Shown piece after piece: positions 11,620-26,700 of a stretch of 64,000 bases of DNA (its first letter is position 1; each line of letters begins with the position of its first letter). The notes beneath the pieces were generated by a model that saw only the letters and a program-made list of their open reading frames with translations, had not been told where the DNA came from and ran no database searches. Position numbers and translations under genes: made by a program. Source of the stretch: Micromussa lordhowensis (Eukaryota > Cnidaria > Anthozoa > Scleractinia > Lobophylliidae); assembly GCA_964020085.1 (NCBI GenBank), contig OZ026608.1:4345390-4409389 (forward strand), given 5' to 3'.

Positions 11620-11726
11620 ATGGACGCGCCTTCAGTACCAGAAGCTCAACAGAACAGATCCGTTTGCAAAGGTCCAAGAGAACTGAGCAATTTCATCACC
11701 TCTTCACTGGAAAAATGTTTTTATCG
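11620..11726 (+). CDS. Patched-domain gene, first coding exon
   Basis: The ATG in CACTATGGAC opens MDAPSVPEAQQNRSVCKGPR and continues to SSLEKCFYR, ending at CG|GTAAGTG. Joined to the next exon it gives FYRLGKAVGGSPW, the usual juxtamembrane start of PTCHD3-like proteins, which supports both the start and the splice. Confidence 0.75.
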
Positions 11727-14700
11727 GTAAGTGACTGTAAGTTGTGTTTTCAGGGACAGATGTTTAATTTCGTGAGAGTTAAGTTCTCAATCAACTTGAT
11801 ATCGATAATTCCGAGTGTCTTTCAAGATGTGAAATAATGCAATGTCGTGCAGTGAAACGCGATGAAACGGAGTGAAACGCAATGCAGTGCAATGAAATTT
11901 AAGAACAATATGGTAATCAAAGTCACTGGGTCTTTTAATAAGATGTGAAGTAATGCGATGTAATGCAATGAAACGGAATGAAAAGCAATGAAACTGCATG
12001 AAGCAAGATGAAACGTAATGAAACGCAATACAGTACGAACTAATACTAATGTAAGAACAATCCGTTAATCAAAATCACTCCTCACTCAACTCCTTGCTCC
12101 GAAAACACTATTTCTGCGCACCTGAAGTTAAAGCGCCAACAGCAAAAAGCCTACTGAGACTATAGCTAGCATTCCAATCTGTTTCCACCGGTTAATCCAC
12201 AGCAGGTTGTGAAATTTTAGAACGACAAAAGCTTAGAATAGAGTTGATGTTGTTGAACAACCCACTGCGCATACTACGATAATGAAGATAAAAGATGAAA
12301 TTCACGCTGATCTTACTAGTAACGAGTAAAAAGATACGAAAAAAAAAAAAAACGAAAAATGAAATGACTTTTTCTGGAAGTTAAAATTATACTTCAATTG
12401 TTTCAATGCCACACGTTATGTTATGTTATGCAGGACCTTAACATGTTATGGTCTAAACCAAGTTTAGATATTAGAGATGCCCCTACTCTAACATCTTTTA
12501 GAAACAAAATTAGAAAACTTATTATCAGACTGTTACCAATAACAGTAATTGCTGTAAACTTTACAGTGAATAGATTACCTTGTAAATAACTATTTTAATA
12601 TGGTCATTTTAATAGGCCATTTCCGAATTACCTTTAGCCTCTTTCAGTCTCAAAGCGAGTCTTGGTGCTCATCCTTTCATATGCCTGAAAATGAGATTTC
12701 ATTCACATGGAAATGAGTTTAACTTGCATGTGAATGAAATATCATTTTCATATGAAGGGATGGGCACAAAGACTCGCTTTGGGAAAGAGGCTAAAGGTAA
12801 TTCGGAAATGGCCTATTATTTTAGCATTGCAAATTTTCATCTTTAGCATTTTAGTATTGAAGGTGTTCCCAATTAGTCGGTTAAGGCTAAATAATAAAGG
12901 TTCTTGTAATTTAAGATATTTTTTTCAAACCAGGCTTTTCGTCAGGCTTTCTTACTTTAGCTGAGCAGTAATATGAAGCAGACTTAGAAACATGCCTAAA
13001 ATACTGCTACCAGTATTGCGATAGACATTCTTGCTAAATGGTTGGTGGCTTTTGTCCACCTTCATCAGAGCTACAACGTAAAAAGGTTCGCGCTTAAGTA
13101 CCTTTTATTCAAAAATAAAAACGACAGCTCATGGGTTTGAAGTTTGAAGCGTAAGCAGTGACGAACCTTTATATACATCATAGCTCTGACGAATTAAGGT
13201 GGACAGAAACCACTGAAAATAAAGTACACAGAAAACAGAACAGTTAGATAAATCTTCTTCAAAAATGTCTGTTGACTTTTTTTTAGCCTAGGAAAGGCCG
13301 TGGGTGGAAGTCCCTGGATTACAATCATTATTTCATTAGCCATTTGTGGAGGGTGCTTAATAGGTGTCTTCAAGTTCACACAGGAGAATCGAGCAGATAA
13401 ACTGTGGACTCCTGAAGACTCGATCGCCCAGCGACATAAGGAGTGGGTAGAAAAACACTTCCCAGCTGAATTGCGTGTCTCTACTGTGCTTCTTGTGGCA
13501 AAGAATGTCCTTACTCCTGAAGTTTTGCAAGAGGTAAGTTATAAACGAACCATTGTATGCAACCGTTCAGCGCCGTAGCTAGTAACAGGCCAACCGAGGC
13601 ACTTGCCTCGGTCATTTCTTTGGCTTTTGTTGTTTATAGTACCTAATACCTAGGAAGAGAACTCAACCATGGACTGATTGCCTCAGTCATAAGTTATTCA
13701 TAGACATTGCCTCAGTCAAATTTTTTTTCTGGCTACGGCCCTGCCGCTCTTCCAAGTAAAGCTTGATACTAGAGCATGTGAAGTAATAAGTGGCTGGTTG
13801 GTCGGGTTCTTGAGGATATGAGCTAATAAGTGGACCAAAGTCATTTTGAAATACATGGCGACGCGTTTACCCAAATAAGCCTAGAAAAGTGTTATCGGCA
13901 GCGAATTACTGGTTTCGAATTTATATTCTCAAACTTCTCGAGGTTCGTGAAAATCATTTTCAATTCTCTCTTCAGTGAATGTGGTCAAACACGTTTGATA
14001 CATTACGTCAAACCTCCTTCTAGCAGACACCCCTACCTTTTAAGGAACAATTTTAGATGCTCTACCTCTATCGAACATTCCATATGTGCTTGAGCAACGA
14101 GCTGAACTACGTATATCATGATAATGTGCTTGATTTTAATAGCCGACTAAAGTCACTGCCTTAAAATGTCGTGAATTTGTTAATCCTGTTTATTTGTTTC
14201 GTTCTTTGCCGTAGGCCTTAGTGGTTCACAACGAAATAACAAGAATTTCGAAAGGGACCAAACAATCTTGGGATAACATTTGTTTCAGGTAATGAGCAAA
14301 CGTAAAGATAAGAACGAATGTAAAGAATGTTCAGATTTCCCTGGTAGCCACTCAGAATGTCCTATTGTAAATCTGTGAACCTGATTGGCTTTCCATTGTT
14401 GTCTGTTCGCTGTTACAATATCGAACACGATCGTGCTTGTGTTGCTCTTGAAAGGGAAAATAATTCTTGGCTTACATAACAGTAAAGGTTTTGGACTTTC
14501 AGCTACATAGTGTGCTAAAACAATTACAACACTCGCTCTTTTTCTGAGCGATAGTCCCCTCGCCTGCGCCTCGTTGACTTTCAGCTCATGGGAAACGAGG
14601 CCTGGGTTAAACATCGCCTGGTTCTAGACGATTTATGTTTGTACATTTATTCAACAGCCAGGCTGTGAGAGAAAGAAGAGTTTTTGTAGAGCAGATGTAT

Positions 14701-17700
14701 CTATGATTAGTATCTCTCATGATCAAGGGAGAAACAGGATGCCACTAAACCATTTTCGATAAAAAAATAGCTTTATATTCCAAGTTTGTTTTCCATGACC
14801 AGACAAAATAGATGCATTGCTAATACAATCGAAGCTCTCCTTGCAACCACTCTCGTAAGCGTCCATCTCTAGTTACGACCACCTTTGTGAAACCCCGTTT
14901 GAACTGTGACTTAAACTTTGTAATGAAAAGTTCTTGTAAGCGACCGCTCCCGTAAGCGACCGCGACCACTTCTGGGATTACCCAACTGGACTTTTCCTTT
15001 GCTCTTGTAAGCGACCACTCAGAGTCTTTTACATATGAAATCAACACTTTAATGAAACTGCACACTGTGCTAATGGTTATTTCTAAAAAATTGAACGTAA
15101 AGTTTAGCCGTGTTATGACACTCGTTAAACATTAATTTCTTTTGTTTTTCATTATGAATTATTAATGAGTTTCAGAAGCTCTCGTAAGTGACCACCCTCT
15201 ACTGTTTTACAATGCGGTCGCTTACGAGAGTTCATTATTCTTGTAAGCGACCAGCTCTAGTGACGACCACTTTTTCGAATTTCCGAGGTGGTCGCGTACG
15301 AGAGCTTCGGCTGTACCATACTGACGCAAACAAACATCGGGGAGAATTATCACGTTATCAGATAAGCTAGTAGCTGAACTCGACAAAAAACCTATGTTTT
15401 TCTGTGCATGCTTTGTATGACCTTCGTCTGTCCAAGTGATCTCAGTTAAACCGATCAAATTCATGGAGCGAAGTGTTTTGCTAACATGTTTTGTAATGTT
15501 GTTTTGCGTTCCAGAATTGGCCCAATTTGTTTTGTTAGTGGGTTGTTAGAGCTCTGGGCTTTTGATAAGGCTCTCATTGACAAGCTTACTAAAGACGACA
15601 TCTTGCGGAAGATAAACGAAGAAAACTTAATAAGGTAAAATAACTTCAGATTTAGCATATGTCTGAAGCATTAGTTTGCAATTTTTCTTGAAAGACGTTG
15701 GGCCCTGACTTAATTGCAGCGAATCACCACAATTGACTTGAGAAGCGTTCTGAGCCACGAGAAACGAAGGTCGTGTGGATTGGAAAATATTGCTTAGTAT
15801 ATGCTGTTTGATGGTTAGGGTATAAACTTCACTCCTAGTGATAAGCTCCTTGTCTAGTGAATATAATTATAAGATGGTAAATTCATTGATAAATTGTGAC
15901 TTTGTGACAAGGTTTATGTCGTAGTATAAAGAGTTCTTTCTTTTTAGTAGTTAATTAAAAAGTACGGCAAGAGTTCCCTTTCAAATATGTATATTTTTCA
16001 TTTTTTTTCACCATTTCTAGTCCCATGACTCAGAAAAGGTTTGTACTATCAAAATGTCTTGGCGGAATCGAGCGAAACTCCTCAGGGCATATCATCAGTG
16101 CTGAAGCAACAACTATCTTGTATGGTGTAAGATTCAACCCAAAGCTAAATCCAAAAGAAGGACGTCTGGTAAGCTCCAAAGCATTTCTTAAATTTCAATA
16201 TCAACTGACTTATTTACCATCGTTATTAACCTCCATAATAATACCATGCGTTGTCTTGCGGTAGTAGTGGGTTTTTGTTTGACATATCAGGACTTTCTTT
16301 TTAATTATCGCCACACAAGCTGGCAAGGCGCCTACGACCAGGCTTGCAATAGTGACTGGCGACTTTGCCTCTCCCACTTGTTGTGATGTTAGTTTCACCG
16401 TTTTACCAAGTTCCTGTACTGCTTTCTCCCAGAGAATTGGTCAACTGATTTCGGTGACGTATCCGTGACGAACGGCCTGGATCACGTGATCAGAAAACGA
16501 TTGACCAAGGCGAAAAATAGAGACCTAGGGGAACTGGGCAAATGCTAGTTTATCGCAACTTCTCACCGGCATTTTACAAGACTTTTCCAACAAGTTCCAG
16601 TTGTAAGCCTGTTCTCACTTGAGGGATGACGCTGTAAGAGAAAAGTCTCTTTGCTAAACATGCAACGTTATGGCAATTGCTATGACTTCCAACCTCGGAA
16701 TCCACCTTCCAACCAATCGCTAACCAACATGGCCTTCTTCATAACATTTTCTTGGGTGGAATTTAACGAAAGAATTGATTAAATGTTAAGACTTTGTCAA
16801 CAGGAAGATAAAGTGGTGGAAAACTGGGAAAAAGAATTTAACAAGTTGATGGATGCAACCGCTACACCATCTATGGAGCTTTTCTACATGACAGAAGTTC
16901 GGTATGTATTTTTAGAGCTACATGGTTTTTCTTACGCTTTACAGATTTTGAAGTAAAATATCAAACACGAAAGACCGTGTTTGAACACACCGAGAGGAGA
17001 GTTGAAAATACAGTGCGTAGCGGTTTATTTTTGACGAACTTCGAGGTGTTTGGAAATGTGATCAAACACTGTCTTGAGTGTTTGATATATCTTTTCAATC
17101 GAAACTAAAACTAAGCAGAAGAGAGACAAATAAAATCGTTAAAATCTAGGCTAATTAAGATCTGTAACGACTGGCTTTCATCCAATTAGATGTAAAACCA
17201 AAACCAATGGTGACACACTCGCACTCGTTTTCCCGCTTCATTTAATTCGAGTTTTGATTGGTTTGCCTGTGGTCTTTGTGATTGGCTAGAGTGATTTATT
17301 TGGTTATGGTTTAAACATACTCAATTGAAAACCGCTCTGTGTACCTACTTTTTATCATACTGTAGTTACAAAGAAGACGCAGATCGCAGTATTCAAGATG
17401 ACCTATCACTTCTTTCCGGGGGATATGTGCTCATCATCTTCTACGTGTCGATAGTACTTGGGAACTTCACCCGCATGAACATAAAGGCAAGTAGTACATC
17501 TAAACACTCGTTTAATTTAAGTGAGATTTCTAAAAGGTCAAAATTATTTGTGGACTTAAGGGAACCTGAAATAATAGTGAGATGTTGTATGGTACTTTAT
17601 AAATGACAAGAACCTATTAGAAAGCAAGGATGATTAGCAACGGTGAAGATGAAAACAGACTGCGTTAAGGACAAACGTGAAAAAAAATTAACCGAACCGC

Positions 17701-20700
17701 TCGCAAACACATCTGAAAAAAACGGTAATAAAGATAAAAACAAGTTATTAAGTAACTTTTTTCAAACTACATTGAACTTTAAAAGGGTGGTATTTGTTGT
17801 GCAAAGGTAGAACTTTGTCCTGAAAATTATACATGCGGTTTCATGTTTTTTTTCCTTCTTGAAATGGGTACGAAAATGGTAAAGGGAATAACTTAGGTTG
17901 TCCTCGTGTGTTGATTTTCTTGTCTGTACACAGGTTTGGCTTGCGTTACTGGGCGTTCTTTGTGTTGGTTTAGCCATCGCAGTGTCATTTGGACTAGCGA
18001 GTGCATTTGGAATTTTCTACGGACCAGTGCATTCTTCGCTTCCTTTTCTTTTACTTGGTAAGAATCCATATATTCTAGAGTGAAGGCAAGACAGAGATTT
18101 ACCTCTTTTTTAAGTAGAGGCGCTTGAAGGTTCATATAATACAAGTATGGCCGAGAACTTGCTATAAACGTCCTTAAAAGAGCTCAGTCAAGATATTTTG
18201 AGTAATTGCGGCCCGTAAAAAATTACCTTCAAATTAAAGGGACCCTGAAATGAGTAGTTTATTAAGGTAGAAAAACACCAAAGAGAAAATAATAAACCAC
18301 CAAGGAACAAGGATGGCAAAGAATGGAGAAGGGGGTTAGGGGTTTCTTTGAGGGGTGGCCGTTATTTGTTTTTACAATTTGTGGACTGGGCAAGGGTGAC
18401 ACGCCTTGTAGGGGACAAAAATTTTCTTTTGTGCCTCACCTGCCTTTGACAAATTGTTTAAATAAATAAGTAAAAATAAATAAATTACTGTGATCACGGC
18501 AGTCCTTTCATTGTGTTTGTTCGTAGGTATTGGAGTCGACGACATGTTTGTTATTGTGCAAGCATGGAGCAACTTGTCGCCGAAGGAACACGCAACCCTG
18601 CCGATATCAGAACGTATGGGACTTACTCTTCAACATGCTGTAAGTGGTTTTCTCTGCTATGTCATTGCGTTCCGTCGCAGAGAAAACGTTTAAGTTCTGA
18701 TAAGCAGAAAAACAACAACACAGTGAAATAGGAAGGACACGACCAGTTGAGTTTATTGGAGACGAGGGAAAGAAAAAGGCTAACATACAAGCGATAAAGT
18801 AGCGGCGGAGAAAACGAGTTACATCACTGTAAGCTATGAATCTAAATATAAACAGAATACTAGAAAAATTAAGCTGGGCCAGGTGCGAGCGGGAAACTGG
18901 TTGTGTCGAGTGACTAACGCGAGAGGCGACGAGGCTTAAATACCGAGATGTGATGTGAAATTCCTAGAGGAAAACACTGCGGCGATAAATGCAAATTACG
19001 AACATAAACACATTTATTCTAAGCTTAGCTGTAGCTGCGTTCATTTTCGTAGTAAGTGACCTTTTTAACCAGCGGTAAAAAAGATGCCCCACCGGAGCCC
19101 AATGGGGGAGTTGCGTTGGTTACAGTTTATCTGGAATTGTCCTTTCTATCTTGCAGGGATGTTCTATAACGATCACATCTTTGACAGACTTCCTTGCTTT
19201 CCTAATAGGATCAACCACAGTGAGTAGCTGATATCAAGAGCTTGTAACCTCATGTGCAGTTTTATAATCATATAAAATAACTATTTAAGAAATAGCAAAG
19301 ATCTTCCGCGTTTCTATCGAGTTATAGAAATACGAGGGAAAGTTTGGCAGAGCGGGAACACGAGTTTCCACAGCTTCATCTAGTTCTCCCAATCTTTCAC
19401 GAATTGTACATGTAAGCGAGAATATTCTTTTAATTATTGTGGTTGTACTGTATCTTTTTGCAGATTCTGCCGGCACTGAGATCGTTTTGTATATTTGCTG
19501 CAATAGGTATGTGAATCTGTCGTCCGGGTCTCTCTCATTTTCTCAACTTTTTTCACACCCAATAAGATGAGGTTTACGGGCCTCGCACATTCTTAAACTA
19601 AGGGCCTGTTTACATGGAGGTGGGGGACCCCAGGCAGGTGAGGTAACCCGCCTAGGTGGGGTAACCCGCCTCTCCATATAATCTCTCATTTTTATTTGAT
19701 CATGTTTACATGATAGGTGGGGTAACCCGCCTAGGCGGGTTGCCCGGTCTGCCAGGTAGGGTAACCCGCCTAGCCGGGGTCGCATTTTGCCATGTAAACG
19801 ACTCGAGGTGGGGTAACCCGCCTAGCCGGGGTCGAGTTCATGTTACATTTGCAAGCGCGCCAAAGCGCGTAAAAATTTGAACCAGAAGAATATGGCCGTT
19901 AACTGCCTCTGGCGGAGGCTTTGTATCATCAAAAGTGACAGTAAAACGCCACAGCATTGAAATGCTGCAGCGAGAGCAGAAAATAAAGATAAAATAACAC
20001 TGACCGCCATTTTCAATGTTTACATGCCTAGCGACCACGCAACAACGTCAAGTAAAGTCACCCCGGGACCCCGGGGTCGTAAGTTTGCATGTAAACGCTG
20101 GCCATTTTTCGACCACGGCTAGGCGGGTTACCTCACCTACCTGGGGTCCCCCACCTCCATGTAAACAGGCCCTAACTTGTGCTTGCTAATTAGTAACAGC
20201 TGTTTCTTTCTCCTTTCAGGAATATTAGCGGACTTTATTCTTCAAGCCACTCTATTTACAGCATTACTGGCCATTGATGCACGAAGGTATTGTCCATGCT
20301 ACTACTTTGTTTATCAGGAAACTAAACTCGGCGAGAATGGCAACCCTAAAACGTTAGAACTAAAACCATAAACCTTGTTTTTGTTTTTGACTGCAAGGAA
20401 GAGCTGTTCCTCCAAATGTTGACTTTTCAACTTCTTTAAGGCGGCTAATTTAGCTTTCTTAACTTCAAGATGATATTTGAATTAGTGTTCCTTTAGAAGA
20501 CAAGAGGTTTTACTATTAAAGCTCGCAATTTTTCCAAAGCAATAACAAAATTAAAGCTCATCATTGTTGACGTATAAGAAAAGAACCAATAAGAGCATAA
20601 TGTAAAAACACGTGGCCAGCGTCACGCGCGGGAAACACTAGTGGTCGCGATTGGTGTTGGTTAATCTGATTGGTTGAACAAGAAACGCCTGTTTCTCTTC

Positions 20701-23700
20701 GACCAATCACAGAACGTTAGAAAGCGAAACGAAAGCAGTTCCAGATGGCTTTTTCCACTCAGTTGCAAACGGTTTTAGAATAGTGCATGTTGGTAACAAA
20801 AGGCAAATTTTCTCGTTGTACAGGAAGGAGAAGAGGAGAGACGGCTGCTGCTGCTGTTGTGTTACTTTGCCCGATAATTACAGAGAAAGTTCTTTTGCAA
20901 AAAGGAATCTACTTAGGGAGTGTATGAATAAATACATTGGCCCTGTCATGCTTTCTGTTCCTGGAAAGGTAAATATTTGGAAGAGCGATATGTAATATAT
21001 CAAACACGAAAGACCGTGTTTAATCGTATTTCCAAACACCAAGAACAGAGTTGAAAATACGACGCGTAGCGGAGAATTTTTGACGGTGTTTGGAAATGCG
21101 TTCAAATACGGTCTTTCGTGTTTATTAGTGAGTTTGATACCCCATTCACACCAACACGTTAAACATGTTTAAAAGTGGTTTAACTAAACGACCTTAAAAA
21201 TTAGTTGCTCATAACGCACACATCTTACAACTTAACAAGGTAAAAACCTGTTTAAACTAACATATGTTAGCAAGATGGTTTGAAAGTTTGTCTTCTCAAA
21301 ATGACTGCAAAGCGTAATTGAAAAATTGGAAAAACCTAAACCTGATGTACTTAAACTAGTTTACTTGGTGTGAATGGGGTATGAAAAAGCCAGTTTACAG
21401 ATCCTCATTCTTAGGTCCCGTCCACACGTATTCGGATACGGATTAAAAAATTTCCCCATCCACACGTAGCGTATTCAAATCGAATTCGTCTGTCTACACG
21501 CATCCGATGGTATCCGGATTCACTCTAGAGAAACTAGGCCTACACATTGTGCCGCCATATTGGTTTATTGTTCGGTAAGAGACTGGCCATAATTTTGCGA
21601 CGTCATCGGATTCGAAAGTGTCTGGATTCACCGTCCACACGTTATCGGATTCGTTGCGAATTTATTTTTTCCACTCTGGAGAGCGGATTAAAAAATATCT
21701 CGATTCGCTGCCGAATTTGCCGGATGCGTGTGGACGCAAGCCGTATCCGGAAAGAAAAAGTTGCGGATTCAAAAATATCCGGATACGTGTGGATGGGGCC
21801 GAAGTTGACGTAAGTTTGTTCCTTAGTGAGCTGTTACGTAATTTTCCTGCGTTTTGCGCACGATTTTCGTGTCAGGGGGAGAGGTCTCTTGCCCATGGGA
21901 GGGGAGGGAAATATTACATTGGGTTTGGCTCTCCTCTGTGGAAGTCTTTGGTGAGTTCCGGACAGACTTGTTTGGAGTGATAAGGAATTCTCGATCTGGA
22001 CGCCTTGTTGTCCGTTAATTAAATTTTCCACACATAATTTATTAGTAGTATGATAATATTTTTTCTATCCTTAATTAGCTTTCCCTGGGTTGCTCATTGC
22101 ACATAGCTTTACTTTTGCGCAATTTTCCCTAGTGCGAAATGTTTGGTACTTCACTCAAAAATGTCAGTCTGTCCGGATGTCGGCTTATTAAGTGAGCTGC
22201 CTGTAACAATTGAAAGAATACGTCTTCGTAATGGTAATGTTTTTCTTTTTAATAACACTTTTTGCAGGTTGTCGTTATTATCATCACAGGTGCATTGTTT
22301 GGTGTTAACTTGTATGGAACAACACAGTTAGAGCAGTACTTCGATCAAAATTGGGTTTTGCCTCCTGATTCGATGACTTACAAGTACACTCATGCTAATT
22401 CTGAGGTAAAAGTTCTACATTTCTTCCCCATTTGTTTGTTTTCTGTCTATTTGTCTGTCTGTCTGTGGGTCTGTCTGTCTGTCTCCGTCGAACGTTTACT
22501 TTTAATGCATCTTGTAAACTTTTCGCTAAGAATTTTGCATAAGCTCATATGAGACTACGGTTGTGTAATAACTGTGATCATGATTATTTTTGTAACGTTG
22601 CAGTATTTTCCGGTACACGGGGTCCCAGTGGAAATATACACAGGTGAGATAAGTGATAAGCAAGGGGTTTTTTTAGGTAGAAAAGGGTTTACCTGAAGTG
22701 TTTTAACCACTGAATAATGGAGAAATCTAATCAAAACTGCCACACAACAACCATTGATTCTGTTTAGACAATAGGAAAGTTTCGCGGTCACTTACATTTG
22801 ACCCTAAACAAAGTGGTCCAAACGACCAGATAAACGGGATTATTATTCAACAAATTGTAACACTATCCAAATATGGTCATGATGCTCTCGATATCTGTCA
22901 TCCGTAGGTAACAGATATCCGGCGGTATACGTAGCTTCGTACGTGGGAAGAAAAAGTGAAGTGAGAAAATGTCGACAGAGAGATTTAAAAATGTTACGAT
23001 TTAGGATTTAGGCTGTTTTGTTATCAATTTGTTGAATAATAAAACAATTATCCTGCTCAATCTCGCGGAATATCGTCTGATTTTAGCCGATCAGACGATA
23101 TTCCGCGCGATTTCGCAGGATAATTGTTAATAAGCAGGTTTGCTTTTGATCCAGTTGTTGCAATTTGGAACTGTATTGAGCGAGTATCGGCAAGATAGGG
23201 GGCATTGAAAAATATCCATACAAGTACTTATTGAGGACATATACAATTATTTATGCCTATCAGACGATATTCCGCGCGATTTCGCAGGATAATTGTTAAT
23301 AAGCAGGTTTGCTTTTGATCCAGTTGTTGCAATTTGGAACTGTATTGAGCGAGTATCGGCAAGATAGGGGGCATTGAAAAATATCCATACAAGTACTTAT
23401 TGAGGACATATACAATTATTTATGCCTCTTCTCTAAATCCTCACAGGAAAGTTTGACTATTTTAAAGAACAAGACAAGCTTCACAAAATCCGTGAAATTG
23501 CAGTCAGCGACAAGGAATATATAGTTTCCAGCTCTGTAAATAGTTGGTACGAGGAATTCATTGAGTGGGCAATTGTTAACAAGCCTGGAGAATATATTGA
23601 AGAACGTAAGTACCAATATTGTCACACTTATACACGCATTTTAGTGAAAAATACCCTAGAAAAAGCGCCCTCTTAAGGAGATACTTCTATTTAACAATTA

Positions 23701-26700
23701 GATTACGATCCCGAGATTTCTATCACGTGATAGTTGAATAGGGCGCAGCTCGAGTCAACTATCACGCATAGAAATCAAGAGCGAATAATCACTAGTCGTT
23801 CAAAACTTTATCTAAATCCTCCTCACAGACACTTCAAGAACGCAAGTAAGCCGCCGTCATTTTGAAGGATAGTGAATAGAGTAGCCAATACGAGAACGGC
23901 ATTCGTGATAACACGCTGGTTGATTTAGACCATAGCTCGAAAGATACACAGAACTGTTGCGAGCTGTTGGTGTTATAATGGCGCTAGGAAAGAGAACATA
24001 CTAGTAATCAAATTGCTTGATTGATTTTAGATATATACTTTTACATATACTTATCTATGCTATATAAATGACGGTGACGATAATCATGATGATGATGATA
24101 ATGATGATGATAATGATGACGACGACGACCATGATGATGATGACGACGACCATGATGATGGAAATTGGTGAATTTTATTGGTTTTTGCGAAAAACATAAA
24201 CTATCGGAAAGTATGGAAGATATCTGCAGTTTTTCGCACAAATTCGTTCAAACATTCGAATAGACCGGCCTATTCATATAATTCAATCATAATCTGAGAC
24301 GAGCATGCTAGAGAACACGTAAAATCGGTCACGCTAAAACCTCCTAAAACCAGACTTTTTCCCAGCAACTATCTTTGGGTTAGTTTAATTTGTGTACTTC
24401 TTTTACAAGGGAAAATTACTGACGAGGAGAAGTTCTATTCCTGGCTGAATGAGTTCCTACAGACTTCTGGAATGAGTTATCGAAGGGATATAAGGACTGA
24501 AAATGGAACTGGCAACCTTCCATTCGTGATTACGGTAATAGTAACACATTAATCTCTATGTTAGTATGTTATAGTATACTATGCAGTATTAGTATAGTAT
24601 AGTATAGCACAGTATAGTATAGTATAGCATAGTGTAGTATAGCACAGTTTAGTATAGTATAGTACAGTATAGTATAGTACAGTATAGTATAGCATAGTAT
24701 AGCACAGTTTAGTATAGTATAGTACAGTATAGTATAGTATAGTATAGCATAGTGTAGTATAGCACAGTTTAGTATAGTATAGTATAGTATAGTGTAGTAT
24801 AGTATAGTATAGTACAGTACAGTATAGTACAGTATAGTATAGTACAGTACAGTATAGTATAGTATAGTATAGCACAGTTTAGTATAGTATAGTATAGTGT
24901 AGTATAGTATAGTATAGTACAGTATAGTATAGTATAGTATAGTATAGTATAGTATAGTATAGTATAGTATAGTATAGTATTGTTTGCAATGATTATGAAG
25001 ATTTGCGAATTATGATTTGTCCTGTCTTGTAACAGGCTACTCGGATTACCTTGAGGCATAAAAGCATCAACTCAACGCGAGAAGAAGTGAAAGCCATGGA
25101 AAAGCTGCGAGATAGAATACAAAGCGTGTTTCCTAACGACAGTCTTGGATTTCCTTACTCTCCGTCTTACCTTTCATTTGAAACGAATAAGGTAAAACTG
25201 CTGTGAGTTTTATATCAACCACTGCTATGAAGCTAAAAGTACAACATGCCATGCATTAGAGTGGTTTCCATATTGAGTGTCGTTAAACCAAAACCAAAGT
25301 AGTCACTCTAGCCAATCACAAAGCACACAGGAAATCTAATGAACCAATCAAAACTCGAAGCAAATTCATGTCGCTTATGTCAAGCGCGGGAAAACGCGTG
25401 CGAGGTAGTCACGATTGGTTTTGGTGTTACTTCTGATTGGATGACAAAGTAACGCGAGTTTTCCAAGCCAGTCGTAATGCAAAACCAATTACTTTTCGAC
25501 ACAAGTGGAAACCCCTCTATAACCCTACTTAGAGCGGTTTTCAATTGAGTGTCATAAATCCAAAACCAAACCAGTTAATTACCAATTAGACTTCTCAGCC
25601 AATCTCAAACTGTAGTAAAACCAAAACCAAAGTAATTGCCTAATTACTTTGACACTCATTTGAAAACCGACCACGAAGTTTGTATAACAACAAAGGAATC
25701 GTAGGTCTGCAATACGTCTTTATATTCACTGCAACACTAACTAATCTATCACAGAAGCTCTGGTACGTAAGTGCTTCTTTCTGGAGTACACTGTTATGTA
25801 TTTATACCATGTTTTTTTTTCTATCCCTCTTAGATTATCTCAAAGGAGTTATTTCGTAACATGGGCCTGGCACTTCTAACAGTGATGTTAGTGACACCAG
25901 TGGTGTTAACGAACTTGAGGACATGTTTTCTGGTCTTTACCTGCGTGGGCCTTACACTGGTGCGTACAATGCTATGCGTCACTAAAATGATGATGTTCAT
26001 TTAGCCATAGGCTGTCTTGAGAAAATTACTCTTGTGTACTTCTGTCCGGCCCAAAACGTTCGGTTTATTTAACAATTAGATTATGAGCTCGATATTTCTA
26101 TCACGCATGGAAATCGCGAGCAAATAATCTAATTGTTTTTGTGCAAGTCTACTATTCGTGCAAAACTTTATCTAAATCCTCTTCACAGACACTTCGAAAA
26201 CGCATGGAAGAGGCTTCCATTTTGTTAAAAACCGCAGACTGTTATCCAAAGATACTCACTTTCTACTACAGATTAGATAGTGAGTAGCGTTGCCAGTAAG
26301 AGAACGGCATTCGTGATAGAACGCTAGTAGATTTATACTCAAGGAAAATAGTGCGTATAATTTCTTCTTGAATTACCACTTACTATTTGCGGTCTGTACA
26401 TTTGTTACGCATAAACAGGTTAACATCATGGGGACAATGTATTTCTGGGATCTGACAATCGATATCGTGACCACCATGTTCCTTGTGTTAGCGGTTGGTC
26501 TGTCCGTGGATTATGCTTCTCATATAGGACACATGTTTATGACGGTAGCTGGCACGCGAATGGGTAAGCATTTGCCTTAGTTTCGATTTAAATTTGGTTT
26601 CCGAAGGGGTTGAAAAGCTCAGTTGCTTTGGTTTTGGTAACCTCCTTACACTTTTTCTTTTGAGTAAATCCCTCAGTTCTATAATAAGTTTTTCTTGTTA

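Noticed and set aside
24579..25059. Minus-strand open frames of repeated YYTILYCT
   Set aside because: They are translations of the (TATAG)n microsatellite; no coding signal beyond the repeat.
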